Shown piece by piece: positions 6,429 to 7,856 of a stretch of 7,856 nucleotides of DNA. The position numbers and the translations under genes are program-made. A model generated the notes under the pieces. That model was not told the DNA's origin, did not search any database, and saw only the letters and a list, made by a program, of their open reading frames with translations. How positions within the stretch are numbered: position 1 is the first letter of the stretch; every line of letters starts with the position of its first letter. The DNA is from Crocinitomicaceae bacterium (lineage in GTDB: Bacteria; Bacteroidota; Bacteroidia; Flavobacteriales_D; Crocinitomicaceae), in assembly GCA_011522905.1 (NCBI GenBank), contig WTIB01000291.1, forward strand, positions 1 to 7,856. Direction: 5' to 3'.

Positions 6429-7856
6429 TTGTCTAAACTACTGATTACAATTCTTTTATGTATTGCTATATCTGCTGATTTTTTTGGCCAAGCAATAACT
6501 GTAAATGGTGTTTCTCTATTCGAATCCGGTGGAGCTCCTTCTAACTGTTCTCCTGGAGGCTACAAAACGATTAATGCCGCATCAACCAATGGTGCTTGTC
6601 TAGATCTTGCGTCAGCTGCCTTTAATGCCGGTGCTGTTTGGGTCTGTGATGGAATCGATTTAAATCAAACTTTTAAAGTCAGTTTCACAGCAAATTTTGG
6701 TTCAAATCAGGCTACGGGTGACGGTATAGCTTTTTTACTTCAAAGAGAGGCACTTCCCCAGGTCATAGGAGGACGAGGAGGAGGACTGGGTTATGCTGTT
6801 GGTGACGGTGCCGGGTGTCAAAGTGCCCCTTGCCCGATTGATCCTTCAGTAGCGGTGGAATTTGACACTTACAATGGCTCTTCTTTTGGTGATAATGATT
6901 TGCCTTGTAATCATATGTCAATACAAATAGATGGTTCAACCGCTGCGGGTGCAACTATTGAAGGTCCAAACTGTCTTCTGCCCGGTGGGGTTAGTGTTGT
7001 TGATGGTTTAGATCATGATGTTTGTATCACCTGGGACCCTGGAGTGCTTGAATATAATGTATATTTTGATGGTGCTCAAATTGGTAGTTTTGGAGGAGAT
7101 ATAAGAACTTATTTTCCCAATCCAACGGACGTTTGGTGGGGTTTTACAGCGGCAACTGGAGGGGCTGCACAAGACCAATCTGTGTGTAATGTGGTAATGG
7201 AAACCAATATTATCAGTCCTTCTTGTATCTGTAATCCAACGATGTCTGTAGCAACGAATTCCTTCCCCTCTACATGTAATGGTACGGATGGAAGCTTTTT
7301 AATCGGTAGTTTGGAACCTAATACGACGTATAATTTCTCATATGACCTTGATGGATTCACGGTTGGTCCATTTACGATCACGACAAATGCATTTGGAAAT
7401 TATCTCCTTTCAGGACTTGGAGCAGGAACCTATACCAATTTTACAGCTGATCTTTTGGGTTGTGTTGTTGTTTCTTCTGGACCTCTATTACTCATTGAAC
7501 CGGATCCGCCGATTCTTGTAATAACAGACCCTCCCGCTCGTTGTGAGCCAGGGAGTATCGATCTAACAGATGCTTCAATAACCGATGGGTCATCTGGTGG
7601 GGGCATTCTTACCTATTGGGTTGATGCTGCTGCAACATCCCCTTTACCTAACCCTTCGAGCGTAACCACGAGTGGAACGTATTATATTCAAGCAGACAAT
7701 GGGTGTACTGATATTCAACCTGTAAATGTGATAGTTGACCCAGCACCAATAGTTAATTCTCCGCTACCTTGGGAAGCAATCATTTGCAGTGGAGGCTCCT
7801 TCAGTTTCACCCCAAGCGCAGATATTCCAGGAACCACATTTTCTTGGTTTACAACG
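6429..7856 (+). CDS. Secreted L-type lectin-domain protein with Ig-like and PKD-like modules (3' end outside the window)
   Basis: The frame is open without a stop from the TTG at 6429 to the right edge (476 codons). TTG is the start because TAA lies in frame at 6423-6425, the codons right after TTG encode a signal peptide (MSKLLITILLCIAISADFFGQ), and the first in-frame ATG is only at residue 163, inside a domain. Residues about 23-262 form a legume-type (L-type) lectin sandwich: GDGIAFLLQ (97-105), VAVEFDTYNG (141-150), HMSIQIDG (162-169), ITWDPG (200-205) and VWWGFTAATGG (235-245). A Cys-bearing beta module follows (about 266-356, with CNGTDGSF and GAGTYTNF). Next is an Ig-like domain of the kind associated with CHU_C sorting domains (about 361-438, SGTYYIQADNGC), then the start of a PKD-like domain (from about 441, ICSGGSFSFTP). 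Such proteins are usually type IX secretion cargo with a C-terminal sorting domain, expected beyond the window. The likely role is surface glycan binding or adhesion. Confidence 0.88.
   Translation, partial: MSKLLITILLCIAISADFFGQAITVNGVSLFESGGAPSNCSPGGYKTINAASTNGACLDLASAAFNAGAVWVCDGIDLNQTFKVSFTANFGSNQATGDGIAFLLQREALPQVIGGRGGGLGYAVGDGAGCQSAPCPIDPSVAVEFDTYNGSSFGDNDLPCNHMSIQIDGSTAAGATIEGPNCLLPGGVSVVDGLDHDVCITWDPGVLEYNVYFDGAQIGSFGGDIRTYFPNPTDVWWGFTAATGGAAQDQSVCNVVMETNIISPSCICNPTMSVATNSFPSTCNGTDGSFLIGSLEPNTTYNFSYDLDGFTVGPFTITTNAFGNYLLSGLGAGTYTNFTADLLGCVVVSSGPLLLIEPDPPILVITDPPARCEPGSIDLTDASITDGSSGGGILTYWVDAAATSPLPNPSSVTTSGTYYIQADNGCTDIQPVNVIVDPAPIVNSPLPWEAIICSGGSFSFTPSADIPGTTFSWFTT

Noticed and set aside
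6763..7381. Two minus-strand ORFs (6763-6954 and 7109-7381)
   Set aside because: They are antisense to the open lectin-domain frame, which explains the region fully with recognisable motifs and a signal peptide.

Overview
The window looks like chromosomal DNA from a member of the Bacteroidota (a Flavobacteriales- or Cytophagales-type bacterium). The evidence is AT-rich DNA, Bacteroidota -33/-7 promoter elements (TTTG ... TAnnTTTG), genes without clear Shine-Dalgarno sequences, signal peptides ending in the 'FAQ/FGQ' style, an Omp28-type lipoprotein, a DUF6029-like outer-membrane barrel, and a large lectin protein carrying the Ig-like and PKD-like domains common in type IX secretion substrates. 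The genus cannot be fixed from this sequence. No rRNA, tRNA, insertion sequence or CRISPR array is visible.

Left part (1-3245): a 135-bp regulatory region followed by a tight three-gene operon. It encodes a secreted TlpA-type thioredoxin (136-642), a DUF6029-like outer-membrane beta-barrel (650-2317) and an Omp28-type lipoprotein with a thioredoxin-like CxxC (2319-3245). The gaps are 7 bp and 1 bp. The mature barrel has only three cysteines, all in its last 45 residues, including a CX4C motif, so the operon may be a dedicated envelope thiol-redox module. The upstream region has a good match to a sigma-54 -24/-12 promoter (97-114) facing the operon. It also has a textbook housekeeping promoter (10-41, minus strand) firing leftward into a gene outside the window.

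Middle part (3246-5430): rpoN, the sigma-54 factor, lies about 90 bp downstream of the operon. It overlaps by ATGA with a polytopic membrane protein that keeps a degenerate PAP2 (phosphatidic acid phosphatase) residue pattern. The nearness of rpoN to a candidate sigma-54 promoter is suggestive but does not prove a regulatory link.

Right part (5422-7856): a minus-strand monoacylglycerol-lipase-type alpha/beta hydrolase converges on the membrane-protein gene with a 9-bp overlap of the coding ends. A 179-bp AT-rich divergent intergenic region separates it from a plus-strand gene that starts at a TTG codon (6429) and runs off the right edge. That gene encodes a secreted L-type-lectin protein with further beta-sandwich modules, probably a cell-surface adhesin or polysaccharide-binding protein. 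It is easily missed because it has no in-frame ATG before residue 163.
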